Origin: Chara braunii
Lineage: Eukaryota > Streptophyta > Charophyceae > Charales > Characeae
Assembly (NCBI GenBank): GCA_003427395.1
Contig: BFEA01000071.1
Coordinates: 3,619,670 to 3,640,222 of the forward strand
Direction: 5' to 3'
DNA length: 20,553 nt
Positions 1 to 8,602 of this stretch are shown here, piece after piece; position 1 is the stretch's first letter; the number at the start of each line of letters is the position of its first letter. The notes under the pieces were generated by a model, which was not told the DNA's origin, did no database searches, and was given only the letters and a program-made list of their open reading frames with translations. The translations under genes were made by a program, and so were the position numbers.

Positions 1-32
<32 letters not shown>

Positions 33-198
33 GGTGGTGGTGTTGGTGGTGGTGGTGGTGGTGGTGGTGTTGGTGGTGGTGTTGGTGTTGGTGTTGGTGT
101 TGGTGGTGGTGTTGGTGTTGGTGGTGGTGGTGGTGGTGATGGTGTTGTTGTTGGTGTTGTTGGTGTTGGTGTTGGTGTTGGTGTTGGTGTTGTTGTTG

Positions 199-230
<32 letters not shown>

Positions 231-290
231 GGTGGTGGTGCTGCTGCTGCTGCTGCTGCTGGTGCTGCTGCTGGTGGTGCTAGAAAGGAC
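1..290. repeat. TTG/GTG trinucleotide microsatellite
   Basis: Imperfect trinucleotide array. It is pure TTG at the start, mixes GTG and TTG units through the middle, and changes to CTG/GTG near 241-280. The long Leu/Val-only open frame across it is an effect of the repeat and has no domain. It runs off the left edge of the window, so its full length is unknown. Confidence 0.95.
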
Positions 291-436
291 AAAGAGCATG
301 CATTGTCATGCATATTCAGACAAATAGACACACAATTTATGTGGCATATCAGCCTAACTCACCAAGCTCATCACACAAAAGTTATCCAATCGGCTCAAAT
401 TTCCCACTAGACTTAATGTGTCGTGCTGGGAAAGAT

Positions 437-905
437 TTTGGCTTCTCCGCAGCTCCAGCCCTCCTCCCACCCCTCTTCTGGCTTCCTCGGACTCCTCTCC
501 TTCCTTCCCCTCCTTTGCCTTGCGTCTTCCCTCCTCATCATTTCCTTCCTTCCCACTTTCTCCCCTCTCCTCTCTCCTTCCTTATATTCTCCCCTTTCTT
601 CTCTCCACTTTCCCCCACTCCTCCCCCTCTTCCTTCCCCTTCACCCCCTTCTTTCACTCCTCCTCCCCTCTTCATTTCCCTTCTCCCCCTTCTTTCACTC
701 CTCCTCCCCCCTTCATTTCCCTTCTTCCCCTTCAACCCCCTTCTCCTCCTCCTGGCCCGCCCTTCCCCTCTGCCCCCTTCCATCCTCTCACCTCTCTCTC
801 TCCTCCCCTGCTCCCCTCCTCCTCTGGCCTCCCCCGCCTCTCCCACCTCTGCATCCCTCTCCTCCTCAGCTGCCTCTTACCCCTCCTCCCCAAAGTCCTC
901 ATCCC
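437..905. repeat. pyrimidine-rich (CCT/TTCC) tract with a 41-bp tandem duplication
   Basis: Nearly all C and T on the + strand for about 470 bases. Inside it, a segment beginning TTCTTTCACTCC at 649 recurs at 690, so a 41-bp unit is duplicated with few changes. Overlapping Pro/Ser/Leu-rich open frames exist in all three frames, as low-complexity DNA would produce; none looks like a protein. Such a polypurine/polypyrimidine stretch could form triplex DNA, but that is inference. Confidence 0.85.
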
Positions 906-1161
906 CTGGTTGTTGGCGAAATGAAAGAGAGATTACTGTGGTTCTTCCTTCTCACATACGCCAGTCCCACATTTCTGTCGGGTCACACTGCTGTGAAAAC
1001 ATCTGAGAGTGGCCGCTGTCAGATTTGGAAAATGAGTTAGCTGCAACAGTTCTGTTTGTAGTTGCAAACTCACTCTTTTCCTCAGCACATGTATGCGAGG
1101 AAGCCTCTCACCTGTGACAGGTGGCTTACTCCAATGTTTGTCTTCTTGTGGTTGTGTTCAG

Positions 1162-1221
1162 GTGATTGACGATGAGGACGAGTTTGTATATGCAGGTACT
1201 CGATCTGGCGATGTCCTTCAG
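1162..1221 (+). CDS. CFAP52: CFAP52-like (WDR16) internal exon, 20 codons
   Basis: A 60-nt exon encoding VIDDEDEFVYAGTRSGDVLQ, bounded by a pyrimidine-rich acceptor ending in CAG at 1161 and a GTATGG donor at 1222. The pattern of acidic residues, F/YVYAGT and SGDVLQ is the strand motif of a WD40 propeller blade and matches the block in CFAP52/WDR16, an inner-junction protein of ciliary and flagellar doublet microtubules. It starts and ends in phase 0, so it joins the 8603 exon in frame (DVLQ-VSLS). No upstream exon could be recognised in 1-1161. The assignment rests on remembered family motifs, not a search; a related WD40 protein is the alternative. Confidence 0.7.
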
Positions 1222-1383
1222 GTATGGAACATTTCTGTGCTTTTTTGTGTTGAAGCCTACAATTTTGTTGTCGGTCACCTGGTTAATAGTTGTCCATTTA
1301 GAAAGATTTTCAGATTATCTAGGGAAGAGTTGGAGAGTGCGTGGGTATGGCTTAGGATCAGGCTGTACAGGTTTATGAAATGT

Positions 1384-1874
1384 ACTACCGTCTTCACCCG
1401 AAAATAACGCCCGGGCGTTATATTCAACTTACCCTAAAAATATGAGATTTTCGTTTTTACTCACTTTTTTCAAATAGAACGCCACTTCAAATAGAATGCC
1501 CGGCCGTTATATTCAATTGTTCCATGGGCAGAGTGCATTGAAGAGGTAATATACATGGGTTTTAAAGGGTGGGGAAGGGGGTATACATGGTTTTTGAAGA
1601 GGGTTGAATGGGGTTTTGAGTTCCAAGGGATATATTTTGGTTGGACTTGTTGTTTTTATTTTTTAATTTCCGAGTTTATTAGGAATTCTGAAGTGACCCG
1701 CAGCCAAACGTTGGTCGAATCGCAATCCTGGACAACATATTTTTTTATTATATATTTTTTTGGAATTTTGGGGCCTCACCGAAGTTACCATAAATTTAAT
1801 GAATATAACGCCCAGGTGTTATAAACGAATTCGTACACAACGCCCAGGCGTTATTTTCGGGTAAAGACGGTAGT
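1384..1874. mobile_element. 491-bp non-autonomous DNA transposon (MITE-like) with long terminal inverted repeats
   Basis: The left end starts ACTACCGTCTTCACCCGAAA and the right end, read on the minus strand, starts ACTACCGTCTTTACCCGAAA. The match continues through AATAACGCCYGGGCGTT, giving about 36 paired bases with only two differences. The inner part repeats the word CGTTATATTCAA, and the right end carries an extra internal copy of AACGCCCAGG. No coding frame or transposase motif is present. Flanks do not give a clear target-site duplication, so the superfamily is unknown. It sits inside the CFAP52-like intron. Confidence 0.8.
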
Positions 1875-1990
1875 CTTAGCAAGATCGTATCAACATTATC
1901 AGAATTACTAAGTTTGATAAAGAGAACGGCTGCCCAATCTCTTTCTTTTCTCTTTTTCTTATTTTCTGCTTTTATGGCTGTCCAATCTCC

Positions 1991-2135
1991 CCCCCACCCT
2001 CTCTCTCTCTCTCTCTGTGTGTATATATATATGTCCCCTCGTTTGTTGTCCTCTTCTCTCTCTCTGCCTACGGTTTTACCGGGCAGTTCTGTTTGCGACG
2101 ATATATGTATATGTATATATATATATATATGTTTG
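1991..2135. repeat. CT, GT, TA and TATATG microsatellite cluster
   Basis: A (CT)n run near 1998-2016 passes into GT and then TA to about 2033. A second TATATG/TA run covers about 2099-2131. The cluster lies beside the 3' break of the minus-strand RT relic, whose homology ends near 2176. The remaining 1875-1990 is T-rich intron with nothing recognised. Confidence 0.85.
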
Positions 2136-2175
2136 GCTTTCTGTCTCTAGCTAGCTGGCTATCTTTGTTTGTCTT

Positions 2176-2880
2176 TGATGCAAGACCAAGGAAAGAACGC
2201 ACTTCGTGAATGTTCAACGACTGAGGCCATTTGCGAATGATCTCAATTTTGGTTGCCTCATGCTCAAGGCCAGCAGCAGACAACCGGTGCCCAAGGTAGA
2301 TGACGCTGTCCCTTCCAAACTCAGATTGGAGCTGCGTTTTTTTGAGGATGTTGAACACCTCCTCAAGATGTCTCACGTGTTCCTCCATGGATTTGCTGAA
2401 GATCAAGATGTCATCAAGGTAGACAACAATAAATCGATCGATCTGTTCACAAAAAGCCTTGTCCACGAGGCATTGAAAGGCGGCCCACGGATTCGTGAGA
2501 TCGAAGAGCATAACAGTAAATTCGTACAGCCCATCGCGGGTCGTGAATGCACTCTTATTCTGGTTTGCAGGATCGATTTCAATCTGGTGGTAACCAGGCT
2601 TGAGATCAACTTTGGAGAAAACCTTGCACTCACATGCAACATGGAGCAAGTCATCGATACGTGGCAAAGGATATGCATTTTTCTTAGCGATTCGATTTAG
2701 TCCTCGATAGTCGATACACATCCGGAGTTTTCCTCCCTTCTTAGGAACAAGCAGAATCGGTGCACCAAATTCATATTCGTTGGGCTTAATCCATCCCTTG
2801 TCAATCATGTCGCCAATCTGCCTCTGCAATTCCTCCAACTCGCGGGGTCTCATACTGTACACAACCCTTTGGAGGAACGC
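2176..2880 (-). pseudogene. gypsy reverse transcriptase (relic A)
   Basis: The frame from 2862 to 2176 (229 codons) spans most of a Ty3/gypsy RT. Visible blocks are the RELEELQRQI leader, LRMCIDYRGLN, the DDLL/VFSKVDLKPGYHQI palm block with its Asp at residue 86, and the YLDDIL catalytic box at residues 148-151 (about 2421-2410), followed by YLGHRLS and VRSFLGLAS. The usual FGLTNAP block reads FDLTNPW, a sign of decay. Just upstream, KIELIEGRVPPK continues in another frame, so a frameshift lies near 2865-2880. Homology stops at FLGLAS and runs into AT-rich repeat; the in-frame tail beyond that is not RT. Confidence 0.9.
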
Positions 2881-3276
2881 GGCCTTCGATCAACTCGATC
2901 TTGTGCTTGACTGAACGCATGAGAACTCCACGTGGTTCGGCCCGAACTTCTTAAAATCAGTTGAGAAGGCTTTGAATGTTTGCTGGAATTTTTGGAGGTG
3001 GACAATCAAAATCAGGTGCAGGTAAGTCAGGCTGCAAGCCGGCAGCCAACACAACATAATTTGAAGTGGACTCAATTGGACTAGAAGTAGATGGAGAAGA
3101 AGTAGAAGTAGATATATTAGAAGTAGAACCAACATGTAAAGTAGAGGTAGTACTTGTGCAAAAGTAGAAGGCTATGGCGAACAAAGCTTATGTACAACTG
3201 TTCATCCTCTTTGCGCCTGCGCCACTTTTTGCAGAAACACATGGCATTGAGAAGAGTTACGGGGGACTCACGCGCC

Positions 3277-3762
3277 TTAGCCATTCCCCAAGGCATCTAG
3301 CACTACGGAAAGTGAATTTGCCCACACAGTTTTGACACATTGGGATATCAACCAGCCCACACCAAGAACTGCATCGAAAGGACACTTATCGAGTGTATAG
3401 AAATTCAATGCGTGTGTGACGGTTTTCTCCATGTCAAAGGTAGTGTGCACACCTTTGATTACATGCGTGGAAACGACAACCTCTTGGTTGCCAACTTGGG
3501 TCCAACATGGGTTCTGCGGTTCCACTTGCTTCATTCCCAAACCCACCTTGCGAACTCCGTGTGGAGGAAACGAGTTAGTAGTAGATGCACAATTAACCAA
3601 GACACGGAGGTAGCGGTGGTTGATAAGAAGTTCAAAGAAGAACAACTTTGTTGTCCCTTGAGCACACTGTTGTTTCATCTCATCCGAATGCTCTAGGTGG
3701 TAGTTGATCTCCTTCGGCTCCTCCCAAGGCTCGACGTATAAGAGTCGATCTGCATTAGCCAT
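3277..3762 (-). pseudogene. gypsy retropepsin-like protease (relic A)
   Basis: A 161-codon frame with the two hallmarks of the gypsy aspartic protease. The active-site loop appears as VLVNCASTTNSF near residues 54-65, where families normally have L-I/V-D-C/S-G-A-T. The second block, FDAVLGVGWL, lies near residues 133-142 and corresponds to F/YDxILGMDWL. The catalytic Asp is Asn at residue 57, so it should be inactive. It lies between the zinc knuckle and RT, as expected. The stretch 3276-2890 on this strand is a linker of low complexity rich in Ser/Thr codons with no domain seen. Confidence 0.75.
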
Positions 3763-3911
3763 GGAATCAGCAGATGAAGGGGCATCGAGAGAAGGCTACT
3801 GAACAGAACCAGATCCCATAGAGGGATTACCGCTTACCAGTTCAACCTCTCTTGAGGTAGAGTGTGCTAACAACAACCCTACACCCGTTGCTGGTTTCCC
3901 TGCAGCTGAAA

Positions 3912-4522
3912 ACACTTGTCAACTGTGTGCCAAAATCTCTGGCAACGCAGGCGAACATTCCTCTTGAGCCTATTTCTCCATTCACTTTCGCTAATCCGGA
4001 GATCAACCAAGGTTCGGTTGTTGCACCCTCTGGTTTAGCTGGGGTTTTGGCTCCTTTAGAGAGATGAAGAGTGTTCTTCGTCGAGCTCCGGTTAAGACTC
4101 TTGCTGTATTTGATAGACTTATTAAAGGCATTAAACTTTCTTCTTCATAAACCAGATCAAACTCGTGGGCATTGCTCTTGGTCGTTGCTCTTGGTCGTTG
4201 CTCTTGGTCGTCACCAAGAGAAGATTCCTATGCAAAGGTCTCCTCGTCAACCTTTAGCAGATCATGTGCAACAAAACGGTTGCTGCTCCAAAAATCGTTT
4301 GCAACCCGTGGACTTTTTGCCACTTGATCCACTCGAGAGGTCTGGTGCCTGTAGTTTGATTAAATCCCGCACGAGGGAAAGCCAACATGTATAGTCTGCG
4401 AGTCTAAGCCCCAGGCGATGGGATAGAGTAGAGGGAATTGTACCTTTAACCAGATCCAAGCAAGACTGCGCAGTCATTTCCAAGTCAGGAGTAGCAAAAA
4501 ACTCAGTAATGTACTGCTGCAA
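3912..4522 (-). pseudogene. gypsy gag remnant with damaged zinc knuckle (relic A)
   Basis: The minus-strand frame 4522-4262 encodes a gag-like segment (YITEFFATPDLEM, CLDLVKGTIPSTLSHRLGL, WLSLVRDLIKL). Further on, in another frame, a CCHC knuckle is readable at 3953-3912 as CQRFWHTVDKC, with the C-x4-H-x4-C spacing intact. The first Cys of the C-x2-C pair is Arg (CGC at 3953-3951). The gag match is by pattern and by position ahead of protease; the knuckle spacing is seen directly. Stops and frameshifts separate the pieces. Confidence 0.65.
4172..4210. repeat. perfect 13-bp tandem triplet in gag remnant
   Basis: TTGCTCTTGGTCG occurs three times without change. The total of 39 bp keeps frame with the surrounding minus-strand gag remnant, so it could be an in-frame expansion or later slippage. 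Confidence 0.9.
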
Positions 4523-4862
4523 ACTATGCTTGAGCTTGTCAAGCTTGAGCCTAGCTTTATCTACAACATGTGGATCTGCATATTGCTTGATTTACAACAT
4601 TGCGATTAATGGAAAGGTTTGGCGGGTCTACCATCCGTCGAGAGGGCGGAGTTACATTCCCAATGTCGAAGCTCTCTCGCAAAATAGCCCATCCCCGTCC
4701 ATCGCAAACACTAGGTGGGGGTGGCCCTGTGACGAACGCTCTGCGCCCTGAGCATGAGATCGGACAGAGCAGAGCCAACTGGGACCCGCAATGGGGTCCA
4801 CAAAGGCTCGAAAGTCTATCGGGGTTTGGCCCTACACCGGTTCATCGTACAAGACACGACGA

Positions 4863-5480
4863 CGAAGGCTGCAAACCAAGTGTTCCAAACGTATCAAGGG
4901 AGTCAGCCTACGCGCCAATTGGCTGACTAAATGGCAAAAGATAGTTGTCGTTCCGGACTTGAACCTGCCGTTTGAGCACATTCGACACAAGTTCTTCTAG
5001 CGGTCAACCAACTCCTTGACACCGACACTCGAACAAGAGGAGTACGCTGACTTTGAGGCCATTGTCAAGTGTGCCCGCGCCATCATCCAAACCAACCGGC
5101 GGGCCGCCAACAAACGACAAGTCCAACCGAACTTTGTGGACAAAGGCAAGGGGAAACGGACGCAGCCCGTCGCTGCAGTCCAATCAAGCAGACAAGTAGA
5201 AGACCAGACATCGACTCCCGTGTCAAGTGAAGGGGACCAAATCAATGCCCTTCCTCCACGACGCATCAACACATGAAAGAAGAAGGAAAAATCAGCGTCG
5301 ACGTCGCAAGCTGGACAGCCGAACCAGCCATGGACGAAGTTCCATCTTATGGAGGAACAATACAAGCTCCGCCAAAAGTACGGATGCTGCTTTTGGTGCA
5401 ACAGCACCAAGCACACTCCCACTCAATGCCCTGACAAGGGCAAAGACGACGTTAGTCCACGACAAAGCTCGAGAAACTGA
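4863..5480 (+). pseudogene. gypsy gag remnant with CCHC zinc knuckle (relic B)
   Basis: A gag-like text (TTKAANQVFQTYQGSQPTRQ) begins near 4863 and shifts frame near 4930-4945 into VVVPDLNLPFEHIRHKFF. It then runs through an in-frame TAG at 4998-5000 into SLTPTLEQEEYADFEAIVKC. After another stop at 5274-5276 the same frame reaches a textbook C-x2-C-x4-H-x4-C knuckle at 5388-5429 (CFWCNSTKHTPTQC), the nucleic-acid-binding motif of gag nucleocapsid. A stop follows at about 5478. The knuckle is intact; the rest is assigned by position and composition. Confidence 0.7.
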
Positions 5481-5785
5481 GCTCCACGGGAAGTGAGGCA
5501 ACTCCACTTCCATTTCGCCGAGCACGGTTGCCTTGCTAGCAACCTCCTACACGTCGGGGAGCATGTGGATGTCGCACGTCTTCGGGAAGACTTTGAAGAC
5601 TACGCTATTCAGTTGGTCCCTCTGTTATACCTACCCTCCACGTGCAAGACTCTCACGTATGCACGGTTTCATCACCATTGGCAAATGAACCGACTTCGTC
5701 GTCGACACTTCTATCATTCGGGGACTCGTCAATGTGGTCAAGACTTGAGGACCTCGACATGTTGATGACGGAAAACTTCCTATGA

Positions 5786-6440
5786 TTGTCTCTTCCCCCA
5801 TCCAGTTCATTGCCAAAACCACATTGCAATCCCTTGATGGCGGAGCTACGCAAGTACTGGGACACTACAGTACCAACTCCGTTGACGGACGGCGGAGTAG
5901 CGGTTGTTGACCTTCGCGAGTCTATTGCGAAGATCGACCGCACGTACGTCGTGCAACGATACAAGAACATCAACGCGCCGCTACTTTACATCTACATTCA
6001 GATCTGGAAGGTGACATGTAGCGCCTTGATCAATTGTGGAGCTACTCGCAACTACATCAGCCAAGACTTCATGGTGCGCGCCGGCCTCGGCCCACATGTT
6101 CGAAGGAAGTTGCAGCCCACGCAAGTCACGTTGGTCGACGGTCACATGCACAAGTCCATTGACTGGTGCATTGACGTGGCACCCGTGTACTTTGCCTCGC
6201 ACGCACGCGAGGCCATGTCCTTTGACATTTTGGACACGAAGTTCGGCATAATCTTGGGCATGTCGTGGCTGCGAAGCGAGGACCACCTGATAAACTTCTA
6301 CCGCCGCACCGTTTACGTTTATGATCGGAACGACGTACTCGTCCCATGCACGGTTCCTCCGCCTCACCCTTCGATTGGTTGCCACGCGACCTCTGTGGCA
6401 AGCATTCGCAACTCCATCATATGGCACGACCTTGAGGAAA
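5786..6440 (+). pseudogene. gypsy retropepsin-like protease (relic B)
   Basis: The open frame from 5786 carries a retropepsin-like domain. The active-site loop reads ALINCGATRNYIS around residues 80-92, the flap-side text TLVDGH follows, and FGIILGMSWL sits at about residues 153-162. In active relatives the loop is L-I-D-C-G-A-T; here the catalytic residue is Asn (codon 6032-6034), and the later MDWL is MSWL. The frame runs on to 6565 and overlaps the RT start, but past about 6440 this frame no longer looks like protease. A deletion of the protease-RT linker is likely there, because RT text begins by 6486. Confidence 0.8.
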
Positions 6441-6485
6441 TGAGCATGTGCTTCTTGGACGCCCGCCCTCCTCTCGACGAGCTGC

Positions 6486-7215
6486 TCGTCCTACGGTGCA
6501 CCCGTTCTCTTCGTCCGGAAGAAGAACAAGGAATTGCAGCTATGCATAGACTACTGCAAACTTAACACACAAACCGTTAAGAATGTTGGCCTGCTCCTGC
6601 GCATTGACGATCTTCTTGAGTGCTTGGGCGGCGCCACGTGCTTCTCCAAGCTGGACCTCATGTCGAGTTATCACCAAATTGAGATCCATCCACGGGATCG
6701 GTACAAAACCGCGTTCAAAACACGATACGAGCACTTCGAGTGGGTCATAATGCCATTCGGCCTCACGAACGCCCTGGCCACTTTCCAAGCGGCAATGACG
6801 ACAGAGTTTCGCGGCATGTTGAACCGGTTCGTGCTCATCTACCTCGACGACATCTTGGTCTATAGCCGGACTTTGGACGAGCACGTCGCACATCTACGTG
6901 CGGTTTTGGATAGGTTACGTACGGCTAGGTACAAGGCCAATCGAGCCAAGTGCTAATTCACACAACAAGAGCTTGAGTACTTGGGCCACTTTTTGACGCC
7001 GCAAGGCACCCGTCCGCTCACGAACAAGATCAAGGCCATCCAAGATTGGTCGGAACCGACCAACACCACAGAGGTTCGTTCTTTCATGGGATTGGTTGCG
7101 TACTACCAACACTTCATCGACGACTATGCACGGATTGCCGCACCTTTGTCAAATTGCAGTCTCCAAAGATACCCTTCCATTTCACAGACGAAGTCTGGAG
7201 TTCGTTCCAAAAGTT
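6486..7215 (+). pseudogene. gypsy reverse transcriptase (relic B)
   Basis: RT text begins at SSYGAPVLFVRKK (6486) and passes through LCIDYCKLN, CFSKLDLMSSYHQIEI and MPFGLTNALATFQ to an intact YLDD catalytic box at 6840-6851. An in-frame TAA at 6954-6956 interrupts it where relatives have an acidic codon. The same frame resumes with ELEYLGHFLTPQG and VRSFMGLVAYYQHFIDDYARIAAPL. A frameshift near 7155 moves the text to KIPFHFTDEVWSSFQKLKTTLL, which links to RNase H. The N-terminal finger region before the GAPV block is missing. Catalytic Asp residues are present, but the stop and shifts make it non-functional. Confidence 0.9.
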
Positions 7216-7239
7216 GAAGACGACGTTGCTCCTCGCTCC

Positions 7240-7635
7240 TGAGTATCTACGATCCCAACTTGCCTACGAGAGTGACTACGGACGCTTCCGGCTACGCCAT
7301 TGGTGCAGTTTTGGAACAACACGACAGAGTAGATTGGCATCCGGTTGAGTATTTCAGCCAAAAGGTGCCACCCATCAACTCGGTTGATGCGCTGAAGGAG
7401 TTGCTCGCATTCGTCACGGTACTTAAGCGTTGGCGACACTTCCTCTTCAAGTGTCGTAGGTTCACTTGGATGACGAACAATAACCCATTGACCTACTACA
7501 AGACGCAAGACACGGTGAGTAGCACGATTGCTCGGTGAATGTACTTAATCGATCAATTCGACTTCACACCGAAGCACAAACCAAGCTGCGGATGCTCTCT
7601 TTCGAAGATCGGATCTTTGCGCAGCCATCCATCAC
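7240..7635 (+). pseudogene. gypsy RNase H (relic B)
   Basis: After a second frameshift near 7240 the frame reads SIYDPNLPTRVTTDASGYAIGAVLEQ, keeping the first catalytic Asp. It continues through HPVEYFSQKV, KELLAFV and RFTWMTNNNPLTYY. In relatives the last block has D-H-N-P-L, so the Asp there is Asn. A TGA at 7536-7538 replaces a probable Trp codon, with DQFDFTPKHKP following in frame. A shift near 7575 exposes NQAADALFRR, the usual C-terminal A-D-A-L block with its Asp. The domain is complete in order but broken three ways. Confidence 0.85.
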
Positions 7636-7850
7636 GTGCTCAACTTCGACAACGACCTTCATCAGCATTTTGTGCACGCCTTCAAGTCGGATCCGGAATA
7701 CGCCACTCTCTACGAGCGACTTTCTTCAGATCAGCCGCCGGCTAGCCACTATCGCATCGCCGACGGCTACTTGCTTCTCCATTTACAAGGCAAGGACTTG
7801 CTATGCGTCCCACAAGACCGTCGAAGGGCGCTGATGTGCCTAGCTCAGTT
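7636..7850 (+). pseudogene. gypsy integrase N-terminal linker (relic B, truncated)
   Basis: The frame encodes DPEYATLYERLSSDQ, RIADGYLLLHLQGKDLLCVPQDRR, the spacer-and-strand text that normally precedes the integrase H2C2 zinc finger (relatives continue with a histidine-rich helix). Homology is lost after PQDRR near 7830, before any zinc ligand, so the element was cut here by deletion or by the neighbouring LINE insertion. The frame runs on to 7977 only by chance. Confidence 0.7.
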
Positions 7851-7954
7851 GGTGCACCCACAAACCGTTGAAATACAGACCCACGAATCCAGATACAACC
7901 AAATGACCAGAACATTTATGAAAATACTTGGGGTCAGTCAGTTCAATGATGCTA

Positions 7955-8250
7955 TCTCAAGGCCATCGCCCTTTTAAAATTAAAAAGGAAAAAGTATGCA
8001 ACCAAAACCGTATACCCCCTGATGCCACAGATTGTTGCTGCCAGACACAGAACGCTCTCATACCTGGACAAGACAGTAAACCAGGTGCAGTGAGAGTCAC
8101 TTGACAAGCCGCTTACCCTAACGGAGCTCCAAGAAGCTCTGGAAAGGATGGGTAACAATAAAGCTCTAGACATTGACGGCTTGACTAAAGAATTCTGGGT
8201 ACACTTCTTGCCAATCATTGGGGAAGATCTCATTCAATTTTTCCACGACA
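7955..8250 (+). pseudogene. LINE (non-LTR) retrotransposon RT fragment
   Basis: From 8097 the frame encodes SLDKPLTLTELQEALERM, then GNNKALDIDGLTKEFW and the FLPIIGEDLIQFF helix. This is the N-terminal region of LINE reverse transcriptase, whose families show L-x-E-L-x-x-A-L and NGKSPGxDGL-x-EF-Y/W. Just upstream in the same frame but before a TGA at 8091-8093, YLKAIALLKLKRKK and ARHRTLSYLDKTVNQVQ probably belong to the linker before RT. No YxDD catalytic block or endonuclease is present. The 3' side runs into an AGC/AAG repeat. Only this short 5' part of RT survives. Confidence 0.65.
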
Positions 8251-8254
8251 GATT

Positions 8255-8375
8255 GGACCAAGAAGCATCAGCAGTAGCAGCAAGAAGTATCAGCAAGAAC
8301 TAGCAGCAAGAAGAAGCAGCAAGAAGTGGCAAGAAGGAGCAAAAAGGAGCACGGAGAAGCAACAAGAAAGAAAAA
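8255..8375. repeat. AGCAGCAAGAAG-type imperfect repeat
   Basis: Purine-rich, imperfect repeats of AGC and AAG triplets following the LINE fragment. No protein domain is seen. It may be low-complexity DNA at the LINE break. Confidence 0.7.
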
Positions 8376-8602
8376 AGATGAAGAACCATGAGTGCCTGAC
8401 TGCCTGTCTACCTGCCTCCCCATGTCCCTGCCAATACGCTGTGTGGTCTAGCAAGTGACTGTTCCAAAAATAGCATGTGTCTTTTGTATATTGCAAAACT
8501 TACTACTTGGTATGTGCATGTATTTACTTTGTTGAGGGTAGCGACTGCTGCCCTTACTTTTGGGGGGGAGCCACGTCTTTGCTTCATCGTTGTTGTTTGC
8601 AG

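Larger units (their letters stand above)
2176..4522 (-). mobile_element. Ty3/gypsy relic A (minus strand), truncated after RT
   Basis: On the minus strand the order is gag (4522-4262), zinc knuckle (3953-3912), protease (3762-3277) and reverse transcriptase (about 2880-2176), the normal gag-pol order of a Ty3/gypsy element. RNase H and integrase are missing and no LTR was recognised, so only the 5' half of the coding region survives. Frameshifts separate the blocks. Its gag end faces the gag end of relic B, so the two lie head to head in the same intron. Confidence 0.85.
4800..7850 (+). mobile_element. Ty3/gypsy relic B (plus strand), gag to integrase N-terminus
   Basis: Domains run in gypsy order on the + strand: gag with zinc knuckle, protease, RT, RNase H and the start of the integrase linker. 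Homology stops near 7830-7850 and a LINE-like segment begins soon after, so the integrase core and 3' LTR are lost. In-frame stops at 4998, 5274, 6954 and 7536 and several frameshifts make it a fossil. The stretch 4530-4800 before it holds no recognised domain, and no 5' LTR is evident. Confidence 0.85.
1222..8602 (+). other. 7.38-kb intron of the CFAP52-like gene, filled with transposons
   Basis: The intron begins GTATGG directly after the 1162-1221 exon and ends TTGTTTGCAG before the 8603 exon, with a phase 0 junction on both sides. It contains an inverted-repeat DNA element, two gypsy relics lying head to head, and a LINE fragment. These elements explain most of its length. The boundaries are inferred from splice consensus and reading-frame continuity. 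Confidence 0.65.

Noticed and set aside
1-327. Leu/Val-rich open frame over the left edge
   Set aside because: It is a translation of a trinucleotide repeat with no start context, domain or splice signal.
308-1040. Pro/Ser/Leu-rich open frames in three phases and one Arg/Glu/Gly-rich on the other strand
   Set aside because: They arise from the pyrimidine-rich tract; all phases stay open together, which indicates composition, not coding.
2036-2175. Continuation of the RT frame into Ile/Tyr repeats
   Set aside because: RT similarity stops at FLGLAS (about 2176); the rest translates a TA/TATATG microsatellite.
4557-4778. Minus-strand frame with GPPPPSVCDGRGWAI as a gene
   Set aside because: It is short, has no recognisable domain and sits between two gag remnants; probably repeat or leader sequence.
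7655-7690. CTGATGA on the minus strand in relic B as a hammerhead
   Set aside because: The bases after it do not form stem II and no GUC plus stem III can be found; it lies in integrase-linker coding text.
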